The translations under genes were made by a program, and so were the position numbers. From contig WBMQ01000004.1 of the NCBI GenBank assembly GCA_016630905.1, positions 1,550,001 to 1,614,000 on the forward strand: DNA of 64,000 nucleotides, given 5' to 3'. This DNA is from Capillidium heterosporum. Its lineage: Eukaryota; Entomophthoromycota; Entomophthoromycetes; Entomophthorales; Capillidiaceae. The notes under the pieces were generated by a model. The model worked only from the letters and a program-made list of their open reading frames with translations. It had not been told where the DNA came from and did not search any database. Positions 1 through 10,383 of the stretch are shown here, in pieces. How positions within the stretch are numbered: position 1 is the stretch's first letter; every line of letters starts with the position of its first letter.

Positions 1-572
1 CTCTACAATGACAAGGTTGTTGATGGCTTTAGTGAAAGAGATGTGTTTCACTATAGAGTTCTATGAAGTAGTTGCTTAAGTTTCGGAAAAAGATATTCTG
101 GAAGATGGTTGATACAGAGGGATTGGTAGGTATAATACAAACCAAGTCAGGGTAAACTTAATTGAAAACGATATGTAGCCAATAGCTCTGCTGGTGATGT
201 TAAGGGATATTTCTGAGGTATCGACCTTGAGGTTATCTTTGATACACTCTTAACATTTGGCTTTGATAAAATCTAGCTTTTGGACAATAGCGATACTCAA
301 TGTAAAAGTTAATAAACCTATAGAATAGAGCTGTGTATTACTTTGCAACTTATATCAAGCTTCAATTTTTTAACAACTAAAACATATACTTAATGGATTC
401 ATTTTCTACTATAGTTGGTTTAAAATTCTTTACATCTTTTTATCAGCTGCAGATATAGTAAACATACAAAAATTAGCCAATATAAAATGTGGACATAAGC
501 TATTTAAATAAAATATACAGTGTTTATTTAGAGTGTTATGGTGCATAATAGTGCAAAATATAGCGTAGATAT
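1..572. other. AT-rich sequence, no gene seen
   Basis: No open frame with recognisable protein content and no RNA gene is visible. It adjoins the transposase remnant and may hold the rest of that element's terminal sequence, but I could not identify an inverted repeat. Confidence 0.4.
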
Positions 573-953
573 TTAAGATAGCGAGAGAATATTACCTGTA
601 ATAACTTTGCACTGAGTACAATCCTTATAGAACGACTTTGCCTTATTAGCCCAGTTGATGCAGTTTTTAGGATTTATATTTTTATCAAATTCATCACTAA
701 AAGCATAGTACATTTCTTCTCGATTTTTAAAATTAGTTGCCTTAACATATAGTTTTGCAGTATTGAATAGATATTCAATTAGATTTAGGAGTGAAGAAAA
801 AGAAGGTAAAAACTTTGCCATAGAATTTTTACTTAGCATTGCTTGTAATTTCCTATATAGCTCTTTACTTTAATCTTCAAAAGTCAAATGATAATAAAAT
901 ACATTATTAAGGAAAATAACTCTATCTTTAAAAAACTCAATGTAATTTATAAA

Positions 954-958
954 GAGTG
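954..958. repeat. Target-site duplication GAGTG (left copy)
   Basis: GAGTG directly precedes the LTR start TGTAAG and recurs at 1679-1683 directly after the LTR end. Five bases is the usual duplication length for Ty3/gypsy integrases. Confidence 0.75.
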
Positions 959-1678
959 TGTAAGGAAATCCTTTTAATCAGCTGTAGCTTCACTTAATAA
1001 CTAGAATTCAGTTTTACATTCAGGACACATAGATTACCAGTTCGGCATCGATCCTAGCAATGCTAGAAGTTCTTTTCTCTTTAGCATGAATTAAGCGTTT
1101 TATTTAGCATTGACTGTCTCTAAATCAGCCTTGGCATTTTTTGGGTTAATGATGAATGCTCAGAAAACAAGAGGAATAGTGTTACTGATAGATTAGGGAA
1201 AATGTCAATTACTAGTATCCTAAGTACCAACTACTAAAGACAAGTCACCTATATAAGGCCCACGGTGAACTTAGTAGTAGGTTAAGTTATATTTAAATAA
1301 ACATATTGAATCATTTGATATTTCTTCTGCTATTGGCATAGTATAGACTCCCTGCATAGTATAACGTAGAACTGATAATCGGCATCCCTTGACAGTAGAG
1401 AGTTGCGCTGATCTGAACCAAACAAAAGAACTGAACCGAATTGATCTGAACTAAACCCTAGAACCCTCCTGAACCAATGAACCCGACTGTGCTCCTTAGC
1501 CTGATGGCTACCCTTGGAGTATTCCTATCTGCCCACTGTCTCTGGATTAGGCTACAAGCACGAGCCTCCTCCTTATATAACCTTATGGTCAACGTTCTTA
1601 GCCTTTATGGAGTCCTGGCTACCATTGCTCCCTGGCTAACCCCAGCTGGTGAACGTTCCTTATGGGCGTTTCCCAACA
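959..1678 (+). mobile_element. Solo LTR, family 2, inserted in the transposase remnant
   Basis: The 720-bp unit begins TGTAAG and ends CCCAACA and is flanked by a 5-bp direct repeat GAGTG (954-958 and 1679-1683). Removing it restores continuity of the flanking transposase remnant. A diverged second copy lies at 10677-11293. An ATG frame starts at 1477 and stays open to the LTR end, encoding a hydrophobic peptide (MNPTVLLSLMATLGVFLS...). This recalls the Gag leader of the family 1 element, so the LTR probably encodes the first part of a Gag protein. No internal region remains. Confidence 0.75.
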
Positions 1679-2010
1679 GAGTGCCAAATTTCGGTTGCTG
1701 TTACTAAAGTAGCTAGTTTATTGCCAAATCTATTTAAATAGCCAATATGCTTTCACCTAATTAGGATATTATTGTTATAATGTTTGCTAAGTTCCATTTA
1801 TTAAATTTCATAACTTTGGCCTTTTTGCTTGCTAATGCCCATCTATGTTTTGTTATGAAACTCATGTTAAAGGCAGATTTGTCCAAGTAAAACCCATTGC
1901 ATCCAAACCAATTGAAATGTAAAGCTACAAAATCATACCTAGCATTACACTTGTCCTCTGTATTCTATACAACAGGAATTTTTGAACTTTCCAGGTATAG
2001 TTACACTAAT

Positions 2011-2523
2011 CTAATGTATTTGTAATGGGTTTATCTATTGTATTTATCCTAAATATATCCTGTAAGTTAGCATTAAGCTGACTAACCATTTTCCTATTCT
2101 TATGATTTAAATCCAAAGCAATGTAGCTACCTCATCTTAATTAAAGAAACATAGTCTTCCTTATCTGTCCTTTTTAAGTAAATTGTATTTTTTACTTAAT
2201 GCATTGCAAGTCCTACTATAAATTGTTTTGTAGCATTTTTTATATCTTTTATAAAAATAGTTTCTGAAAAATATATTGCTAGTATTATCTTGCTTAAATA
2301 GATTAACTTTCTCTTTTATTAAATGCTTTTCTTATTTTGAACAGTTATTTTTAGATTTAGCTTTAAGCTTTTTCTTGTTTTTTATACTAAAAAATATATT
2401 GAAAAGGCTTTTTATTTCTTTTTAAAGTTCTTATTCCTTATAAAGTTTACTTATATTTGCATTATTATACCTAAATTTTTGATTTAGTATAACAACCTTA
2501 ATTATTATAATTTCTAGTATAAG
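2011..2523. other. AT-rich decayed repeat sequence
   Basis: No coding content is visible. At 2485-2510 there is a degraded copy of the family 1 LTR terminus (TATAACAACC...), just before the better preserved decayed LTR start at 2524, so LTR debris extends here. Confidence 0.4.
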
Positions 2524-2913
2524 TATAATAACCCTAATTGTTACAATTCCTAACCTAAGGTTATCAACTGATTTTCTTTGTACACTATACTATTTTCTTC
2601 CTTTACTAACTTTTGATGTCCACTTTCCATTTATATCTAGTTTTGAATAGAAATCTATTTTATTTATTAGATATTCTTGACAATTTTCCATATTTGTAGT
2701 TTTGGCTATAAGTTAGGAACCTTAGCTATTACTAGCATAGCATTTTTATATTAGGATTTGGATATTCAGCAAGTATTACTAAGATACTAAAAGGGTATTT
2801 AAACCCCTAAGGTACTATTAAAAGCCTGCATCTTAACAATACTCCACCTTACTATTTTCTAAATAGCTATTATTCATCTCTTAATCTCAACTATCAACTA
2901 TAGTTATTGTAAC
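2524..2913 (+). mobile_element. Decayed solo LTR (family 1), left part
   Basis: This aligns with the start of the better preserved solo LTR at 3289-4025 but is full of C-to-T and G-to-A changes (TGTAACAACCCTGG has become TATAATAACCCTAA). It stops at GTAAC (2909-2913), the target duplication of the full-length element. The rest of the same LTR resumes after that element at 10384-10658. It is therefore the oldest layer of the cluster and hosted the later insertion. Confidence 0.75.
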
Positions 2914-4701
2914 TGTAAGGTCCAGGGAGGTATCGCTGGATCCAGTCAATGATGGCATCATATTGGGAACTCATGACGTGGTAGGTCAGGAAAGCGGAAC
3001 TAAGGCCCACTACTGCATTGGTGACAAAAGCTTGAATTCTCCGGAGGGCAGGCCGGACAGCCAGGTGAAGGAGATACAACATAAGGAGCGCCCATACAAT
3101 GGTAGTCAAGTCCCAGTTCCAGGGGGGAACTAAAGAGACGGGTTGGGACTGGGAAGTGGAGTGGTGCTGAACTAAAGGGGGCCGGCTAGGTAGTGGTTGT
3201 GCGACCACCGGTGCCACAGTGTTAGGGTCAAAAGTAGGGGTTGGTTGATAGGTCAACGTTGGTTCAAAGGGGTAGACAGTATTAGTAATGTAACAACCCT
3301 GGTTGTTACAATTCCTAATCTAAGGTTATCGACCAATTTTCTTTGCACACTATACTATTTTCTTTCCCTTACCAATCTTCGATTTTCTACTTTCCATTTA
3401 TATCTAGTTTCGAACAGAAATATGTTCTATTTATTAGATATTCTTGACAATTTCCCATATTCGTAATCTCGGCTATAAGTTAGGAACCCCAGCTATTACC
3501 AGCATAGCATTTTGATATCGGGATTCGGATATTCAGCAAGTATTGCCAAGATACCGAAAGGGTATTTAAACCCTTGGAATGCCATTGAAGGCTGGTATCT
3601 TGACAACGTTCCACCTCGCTATTTTCTAAATAGCTGTTACTCACCTCTTGATCTCAACCATCAACTATAGCTGTTGCGACAGCCTGATCTGTTTCCCTTG
3701 CCATAGCTGTCTCTGACAGCCTGATCTGTTTCCCCTGCCATAGCTGTCTCTGACAGCCTGATTCTGTTTCGTCTACGAATAAAGTATTGTTCCTGGTCAG
3801 CCTTTTAGTTATTAGATCGTGCGAATATGTGGTTCGACTTCTATACCCTCTTAGCTCACTCCGTTCAAACTTTCTTCGCTTCCCTTTGGACTTACCTCCT
3901 TTGGGTGATTCATATTACCAATGCTGTGGTCGGCATTGGTTCTACTGTCCCAACCTCTCATGTCATACGCTCCCATTATGACACCATCATTAGTTGGATT
4001 CAACGGCACCCCCTTGGACCTTACAAGTAACATTAATTGCCCAAAGAAGATGAGATCCGAGGGTAGCGAGGATCGTCAAAAGGTAATAGGAGGCTGGAAG
4101 GACAGGGAGACTAGACCACATAGTATTACTATGCCGAAAGTAAAAGTACGGGTAAAGTATAAGTTTATTTAGGGACAAAGGGCAAGATCAGGCTGCTGGG
4201 AACAGCTATGGCTAGGGACAGGGGGTGAGTAACAGCTATTTAGAAAATAGCAAGGTGGAACGTTATCAAGATGCCGGCTTTTGGTAGTCGTCGAGGGGTT
4301 TAAATATCTCTTTGGCATTTTGGTTGTAGGGATGCTAGCGGGATTGGTTTCCCCTTCGGCAATCCACTACTCTATAGATTAATTGAGTGTTTACCAAGTT
4401 TATCCAAAAGAGCCGGTAATTCGATTAACTACTACTGGTGCGTTTCTATGGTTGGAAGGTGTAGATCAGCTAATGTGCTGCTAATCACTAGAGTTCCCAG
4501 GTTATGGTCAAGTTTAAGAAGATAATCAAGGTAATCGAAATAATTGATATGTGGGGTGGATTCATAACTAAGATAGTTATGAATTGGAGAACAAAAAAAA
4601 AGAATTTGAAAATTAGTAAGAAGTAGAAAGAGGAAGGGAATCTAAGAAAGGAATAGGTCTATGACCTAATAATCGGGGTTGTGACAACCAGGGTTGTTAC
4701 A
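2914..4701 (-). repeat. 3' LTR of the chromovirus, split by a solo LTR
   Basis: Positions 2914-3288 match 9341 to about 9715, and 4026-4701 match 9711-10383. The intervening 3289-4025 is a separate LTR insertion with its own AGTAA duplication. The LTR edge at 4701 (TGTAACAACC on the minus strand) abuts a purine-rich tract, as expected for plus-strand priming. Confidence 0.88.
3289..4025 (+). mobile_element. Solo LTR (family 1, short subtype) nested in the 3' LTR
   Basis: The 737-bp unit runs from TGTAACAACC to GGACCTTACA, flanked by AGTAA at 3284-3288 and 4026-4030. It contains AATAAA (about 3780) and, from an ATG at 3827, an open frame to the LTR end (MWFDFYTLLAHS... ending in GPY) homologous to the Gag leader of the full-length element. 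It lacks the Pro/Gln-rich stretch present in the 1,043-bp LTR, so it represents a shorter subtype. It is the youngest insertion in the nest. Confidence 0.85.
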
Positions 4702-7700
4702 CTATCCCCCTTCTTCCCCCTTCTCATAGAGCTTCTTGGTCTTACAGTGAGGGTTTGATAAGTAGTACTGGTCCACCTTGTCTTTGCAGTTATTGCAGTT
4801 CCGAGCTGGTATCCAGGAATTTTCTACCTCGTCATAATCTTTCCATTTGATCAGGAACCAAGGCTTGTGGTAACGGATTTTGGCTGCTATGATTTTCTCA
4901 ACTTCAAACTCTTCAGAGGGTGAGATTTCTATAAGGTTGGTTGGAGGTTGTTCAGCCGGCTTTGGGGATGGTGTTAATTGACTTACATGGAAGATATTAT
5001 GGACTTTGACTGTATCGGGTAGTTTTACTTTATAGACTAACCTTGATTTGCGTTCTAGGATCTGGTAGGGACCGTAACGTTTCCAGTCTAGTTTTTTCAA
5101 GGGCCTTTTACTGCATAAGTTGGGGGCATCAATCAATACCCAGTCTCCAAGCTCGTAGGAAGGTTCCTCCTGATGATGTTGATCGTAGTATTTCTTATAG
5201 TATTCTTGGCTACGCTCTAGGCATCCTTTAAGCTGAGTCTGGACAGTAGCGATGTGACGGACTCGTTCTTCTGCTGATGGTATCTGCTCTTTATGGGGTC
5301 GACGAGTATTGAACTCTGGATGGAATCCATAATTGGAGTAAAATGGAGAAGTGCCTATGCTCTGGTGATACGAGTTGTTGTAAGCAAATTCGGCCAATGG
5401 TAGGAGTTGGGACCAATTATTCTGCTGATAGTTCACAAATCATCTCAAATAGCCTTCCAACGTGCGATTGGTTCTTTCGGTTTGACCGTCTGTCTGGGGT
5501 CTGGCTGCTGTACTCAGCTTTAGAGTGATACTTAACAGTTCACATACTCGAGACCAAAAGGCACTCACAAATTGGGGCCCTCGATCTGACAGTATGCTGT
5601 TAGGAGTTCCGTGCTTAGCAAAGACCTGGTTAATGAATACTTTGGCCGTTTCTTCTGCGGTAATAGACGACATTGGAATGAATAAGGCGTATTTGGTCAG
5701 ACGATCAACAATAACCATCACATAACGATAACCTTCTGAGCTGGGGAGTTCACCAATAAAATCCACTGTGAGTTCTACCCATGGCTTTGCTGGTACCCCC
5801 AAAAGTTGTAATAAGCCTGAAGCTTTTGTATTCCTATCACGGCAGCGTGCACAAACTAGGCAATCCTTCACATACTTCTCGACTTGGGTCTTTAGCTAAG
5901 GCCAAAAGAACTCGTGTCGAATTAGATCCCAAGTTTTCTTTACCCCTCCGTGGCCGGCGATTGGGTGGTCATACTTCAGGCTCATTACTTCTGCCTGTAA
6001 TTCTGGAGTTGGGACTACACAGCGACAATTAAAATACAATAGGTCATCATAGAGTTCAAAACCCTTTGGTACTTGTTTCTTTTCTTTTAGTGCTAGGTAG
6101 TACAGGTGAGTTCTGTGACTTTCCTTTATCCTTCCAAACAGATCTGTGGGGGTACCTTCTTTTGAGAAGACAGCTCCCATGATGAACTTTTCGGGACCTA
6201 GGAGGGTTGTAGTATTAACTAGATCACGGTACTTCAGGGCTTCCACTAGATCTGATCTCCTGCTTAGGGCATCAGGTAGAACTTGCTTACTACCTGGTCG
6301 GTAGGTGATGAAGAAGCGGTACTGGGCTACGAGTTGGCTCCAACGAAACTGTCGTGGTGTCAGTTTCTGGGAAGTTTTAAAGTATTCCAAGTTGCGGTGA
6401 TCGGAGTACACTACAACGGGATACTTACTACCAAGTAAGTACTGTTTCCAGTGGTCAAGGGCGTCTAGGATGGCAAGGAGCTCCTTATCATATACTTCAT
6501 AATTTATTTGGGCAGCAATAAGCTTCCTAGCGTGGTAGGCTACTGGTCGTAACCCTGTTCCATCCTGTTGGAGCAACACTGCACCCAGTGCATAATCACT
6601 GGCATCTGTCTGAAGGAAGAATCGCTCTTCCACGTTCGGGATTTGCAGGACTGGAGCTGTACATACCAATTTCCTTAACAATTCGAATGAATGTTCACAT
6701 TCCGGGGTCCAGCTAAGTGTTTTTGACATGCCTGCAGTTAGCGCAGTCAAGGGTAAGGCAATTTGGGAGTAGTTGGGTATAAAACGGCGTGAGTAGTTCA
6801 CAAATCCTAGGAAAGATCTGACGTCCTTCTTCGTCTTTGGGTGACCCCAGTCTAAGACGGCTTGTACTTTGTCTGTAGAGATTTGAACTCCCTTATCACT
6901 AATAAAGTAACCCAGAAACTCTGTTTCTGTTTGATGGAAGATACACTTTTTGATCTTTAGGGGGAGCTGGTTGTCGTTGAAGATCTTCAGTACGGTTTTG
7001 ACATGCTGGACATGCTCCTCTAGAGTGTTACTAAAGATCAAGATATCATCCAAGTATGCTGTAACAAATATATCCAGGTAGGGGAAAAGGAGCTCGTTCA
7101 CCATGTTTTGGAAGGTCGCTGGGGCATTAGTCAAGCCAAAAGGCATAACTACCCATTCAAATTGACCATAGCGACACTTGAAGGAGGTCTTCCACTCATG
7201 GCCTGGGGCAATTCGGATCTGATGGTACGCGTTAGGAAGGTCCAGTTTCGTGAAATACTTTTTTCCCTTGATTCGGTCCAACAGCTCTTCTACGTTTGGG
7301 ATAGGGTACCGATTCTTAACAGTAATGTCATTTAACATCCGGTAATCTACACATAAGCGCCGGGTACCATCTGACTTGCCCACAAACAACAAAGGCGCGC
7401 ACATTGGTGCCTTACTCTCTCGTATGAAACCTTTGGCTAGTAAGTCGTCAATGAATAGCTTTAATTCCTGCAATTGCTTTTCGGACATTGGGAACAGTTT
7501 GGGTGTTGGAAGTTTAGCATTAGGGATTAAGTCGATTGCATGATCATGTTTGGTAGGGACTCTCAGTCGGTTTTGATTTGAACTATCCCATACAAAGTGA
7601 AACTGGCGGTACTCTTCAGGTGGGAGAGGGAGGAGGTCATTTTTCGTGATTACTGGTTCGACTTCAGGAAGTAATGGGATATCTAGTAACGCTTCTGGAG

Positions 7701-8208
7701 GGACTTCCAAAGAATTGGGATATTCCTGGAGGCATTTGAACTCCTGGTCTTGAATGTATAGACTCTTCCGATCCCAGTTAAAGATAAGTTTTGCCTGAGT
7801 TATCCAGGGGAGCCCTAGTACCAGTGAGAATGGCATGTTTTCTAGGCAGATTGGGTCAATGGTATAAGATGGTGGGAGATTTTCCTTATGTAACAGTAGG
7901 GAAAAGGGGACTTTGGCTCTTTTGGTGCTAGAGCTTAAGGGTGAACCTGTTAGTCCTTGAAGCTTAGGGCCAAAAGGGTCCGATGTGGTAACGATTGATG
8001 TGGCATCTACAAGCTTTTGGGAAATTAGGTTGTAAGTGGCCCCAGTATCAATTAAGGCAAAAGTATGGAAGGGGACCTCCAATGCTAACGTTACTGGGAG
8101 GAGTAGATGTTGGTAGGGACTAGGGACAAAAGAGGTTGCTTGTACTTCATAAGGATCTAGCTTGCCCAAGGCAGGAAGTACCGGGCTTATTGAAAACTTG
8201 GTGTTACC
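4702..8208 (-). CDS. pol: Pol polyprotein (PR-RT-RNaseH-IN-chromodomain), two in-frame stops
   Basis: The frame opens near 8208, overlapping the gag end by about 20 nt in the -1 frame; no ATG is needed if frameshifting is used. Order: aspartic protease (LIDTGATY), reverse transcriptase (YLDD), RNase H (QTDASDYALG, YSDHRN), integrase zinc finger (HPIAGH, then CLVCARC), DDE core (VDFIGELP, LSDRGPQF, QTERTNR) and a C-terminal chromodomain (FEVEKIIAAKI, WKDYDEVENSWIP). The frame is interrupted twice: TAG at 5893-5895 between WP and LKTQVEKY in the zinc-binding region, and TGA at 5437-5439 after EGYLR. Each could come from one C-to-T or G-to-A transition. All catalytic motifs remain, so decay is recent. 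Confidence 0.88.
4703..4725 (-). other. Polypurine tract next to the 3' LTR
   Basis: The minus strand reads as an almost pure purine run (AAGGGGGAAGAAGGGGGA) ending at the pol stop codon TAG, directly followed by the LTR start TGTAAC. This is the plus-strand primer position. The last pol codons are therefore built from the tract, and the stop abuts the LTR. Confidence 0.75.
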
Positions 8209-9806
8209 TCATTATCGATATTCTTGGTGGGGCATTTGTTAATATTATGGGTATTAGAGGCACAATAGAAGCACAAGCTATTGTCTTTACGTCTTTGGAT
8301 CTCTTCCTGAGATAGCTTAGGTCGAGACTTAGGGAACGTTGCAAGAACCCGAGAACCTGTATCCTTCAGACTCGGGGCATAGCCAGGGCCGATGGCAGCA
8401 ATGACTTCAGATGGGTTATTATCTGGCGGTGTTAGCAGGTCTCCTACTTCATGTATCCTTGGTGGACTTGAGGAAAGATTAGGCTCCTGCTCTACACTTT
8501 CTTGGTTAGACAGTCGTGCGGTTTGGGTCATGGCTTCCAATAAGGTTTTGGGAAAAGGTAATAGGCGCATTTTTTCGTACAAGGGCTGCTTGATACTCTT
8601 CAAGTATAGGTCAATTTTCACTTGCTCATCGTAGGGAGTGAGCTCAGCGTACTCTAAGAACCTTAAGTTGAAATTACTGGTTTTTTGAGCTCCTTGTCGA
8701 AGACCTAGGATCTTAGTGTACTCTCGCTCTGATGAACCAAAGAAGGTAAGAAAGCGTTCGGAGACTTCCGCATAAGACAAGTTTTCCTGAGCAGTCGCTC
8801 TACCCATGTTTTTGCTCCAAGAGCAGGCTGGGCCTGATGTAGCGGCTAGTAAATGGGTGATCTTATCTGCATCTCGAGTGATAGGAGGTTCTTGAGTGTG
8901 GAAATAGAGTCCAAGGTCACGTAAGAAATTGAGGATAAGGTGCTCTTCACTATTGAACCGGGGAAATGGGTGTTGTGCGACTGGGGGCTTGTGAATAACG
9001 TTAATCAACTGGGTAGGGTTAGCTTGGGTCGTAATGATTTGATTAGCAACAGTATTTATAGCCATGTTAGAATTAGTCTCAGAGGTAGTTTTGGTTGTTA
9101 CAATGGTAGCGGCTTCATCAATTGGGTCCACTATTTTTTGAACTTCAGTTGAAACTTTCTTTGCTTGTTTATCTGTGACTGGAATTACCCGGTCTTGAGT
9201 ATCTTGAGTTGAGGCGATCATTGGCAGGATATAGGCGTGATAGAGACAAATCCCTAAGACGGTACATCCGGGGAGCAGGGCCGACAAAACCAGAACATTG
9301 GGGTGGGCTGGCATGGAGTCGGTTAGAGATCTTAACAAACTGTAAGGTCCAGGGAGGTATCGCTGGATCCAGTCAATGATGGCATCATATTGGGAACTCA
9401 TGACGTGGTAGGTCAGGAAAACGGAACTAAGGCCCACTACTGCATTGGTGACAAAAGCTTGAATTCTCCGGAGGGCAGGCCGGACAGCCAGGTGAAGGAG
9501 ATACAACATAAGGAGCGCCCATACAATGGTAGTCAAGTCCCAGTTCCAGGGGGGAACTAAAGAGACGGGTTGGGACTGGGAAGTGGAGTGGTGCTGAACT
9601 AAAGGGGGCCGGCTAGGTAGTGGTTGTGCGACCACCGGTGCCACAGTGTTAGGGTCAAAAGTAGGGGTTGGTTGATAGGTCAACGTTGGTTCAAAGGGGT
9701 AGACAGTATTAGTAACATTAATTGCCCAAAGAAGATGAGATCCGAGGGTAGCGAGGATCGTCAAAAGGTAATAGGAGGCTGGAAGGACAGGGAGACTAGA
9801 CCACAT
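8187..9806 (-). CDS. gag: Gag with N-terminal membrane segments encoded in the LTR
   Basis: From the ATG at 9806 (MWSSLPVLPASYY...) the frame gives about 539 residues. The first ~155 codons lie inside the 5' LTR (down to 9341) and the frame crosses the LTR/internal junction without a break (GPY-SLLRS). Hydrophobic segments appear at the N-terminus (YYLLTILATLGSHLLWAI), mid-leader (LTTIVWALLMLYLLHLAV) and just after the LTR (VLVLSALLPGCTVLGICLY). A conventional capsid-like region follows (FPRFNSEEHLILNFL...), then one CCHC zinc knuckle (CFYCASNTHNINKC) near the C-terminus, as in nucleocapsid domains. Membrane-spanning segments in a Ty3-type Gag are unusual. An upstream in-frame TTG would extend it by 19 codons but the ATG is preferred. 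Confidence 0.82.
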   Translation of the reverse strand: MWSSLPVLPASYYLLTILATLGSHLLWAINVTNTVYPFEPTLTYQPTPTFDPNTVAPVVAQPLPSRPPLVQHHSTSQSQPVSLVPPWNWDLTTIVWALLMLYLLHLAVRPALRRIQAFVTNAVVGLSSVFLTYHVMSSQYDAIIDWIQRYLPGPYSLLRSLTDSMPAHPNVLVLSALLPGCTVLGICLYHAYILPMIASTQDTQDRVIPVTDKQAKKVSTEVQKIVDPIDEAATIVTTKTTSETNSNMAINTVANQIITTQANPTQLINVIHKPPVAQHPFPRFNSEEHLILNFLRDLGLYFHTQEPPITRDADKITHLLAATSGPACSWSKNMGRATAQENLSYAEVSERFLTFFGSSEREYTKILGLRQGAQKTSNFNLRFLEYAELTPYDEQVKIDLYLKSIKQPLYEKMRLLPFPKTLLEAMTQTARLSNQESVEQEPNLSSSPPRIHEVGDLLTPPDNNPSEVIAAIGPGYAPSLKDTGSRVLATFPKSRPKLSQEEIQRRKDNSLCFYCASNTHNINKCPTKNIDNEVTPSFQ

Positions 9807-10383
9807 AGTATTACTATGCCGAAAGTAAAAGTACGGGTAAAGTATAAGTTTATTTAGGGACAAAGGGCAAGATCAGGCTGCTGGGAACAGCTATGGCTAG
9901 GGACAGGGGGTGAGTAACAGCTATTTAGAAAATAGCAAGGTGGAACGTTATCAAGATGCCGGCTTTTGGTAGTCGTCGAGGGGTTTAAATATCTCTTTGG
10001 CATTTTGGTTGTAGGGATGCTAGCGGGATTGGTTTCCCCTTCGGCAATCCACTACTCTATAGATTAATTGAGTGTTTACCAAGTTTATCCAAAAGAGCCG
10101 GTAATTCGATTAACTACTACTGGTGCGTTTCTATGGTTGGAAGGTGTAGATCAGCTAATGTGCTGCTAATCACTAGAGTTCCCAGGTTATGGTCAAGTTT
10201 AAGAAGATAATCAAGGTAATCGAAATAATTGATATGTGGGGTGGATTCATAACTAAGATAGTTATGAATTGGAGAACAAAAAAAAAGAATTTGAAAATTA
10301 GTAAGTAGAAAGAGGAAGGGAATCTAAGAAAGGAATAGGTCTATGACCTAATAATCAGGGTTGTGACAACCAGGGTTGTTACA
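9341..10383 (-). repeat. 5' LTR of the chromovirus (1,043 bp)
   Basis: On the minus strand it begins TGTAACAACCCTGGTTGTCACA and ends GGACCTTACA. It contains an AATAAA at about 9851-9856 and the gag ATG at 9806. No obvious tRNA-complementary primer site starting TGG follows the LTR end (the next bases are GTTTGTTAAG), and that position lies inside the gag frame. Confidence 0.88.

Larger units (their letters stand above)
573..2010 (-). mobile_element. Decayed Tc1/mariner-type DDE transposon remnant
   Basis: Reading the minus strand, 958-573 encodes the C-terminal half of a DDE transposase: a degenerate second-Asp motif (VIFLNN, normally LDN), a PPYSPxLNPIE-like motif reduced to PSFSSLLNLIE, and the usual helical tail (EYLFN, then FYKDC). 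The upstream half continues on the other side of a solo LTR, at about 1930-1684, with stops and frame changes. One in-frame TAA interrupts the C-terminal part. Several motif changes (D to N, P to S, P to L) are what C-to-T or G-to-A transitions produce. The catalytic Asp is lost, so the copy is dead. The left and right limits are approximate and no terminal inverted repeats were identified. Confidence 0.6.
2914..10383 (-). mobile_element. Full-length Ty3/gypsy chromovirus (LTR retrotransposon)
   Basis: The complete element runs on the minus strand. The 5' LTR is 9341-10383; gag, protease, RT, RNase H, integrase and a chromodomain follow; the 3' LTR is 2914-4701 (interrupted by a solo LTR at 3289-4025). 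Both ends carry TGTAAC...TTACA termini and the element is flanked by GTAAC (2909-2913 and 10384-10388). Intact LTR stretches are nearly identical (one 3-bp indel and about one substitution in 670 bp), indicating recent insertion. The order RT-RNaseH-IN-chromodomain places it among Ty3/gypsy chromoviruses. Two in-frame stops in integrase make this copy defective unless suppressed. Confidence 0.92.

Noticed and set aside
3990-4178. Separate small gene near 4.0-4.2 kb
   Set aside because: It is the 3' LTR copy of the gag leader, ending at the junction with the nested solo LTR.
8170-8190. Pol starting independently at TTG 8169
   Set aside because: The frame is open slightly further upstream and overlaps gag; Ty3-type pol is normally made by fusion, not by a separate TTG start.
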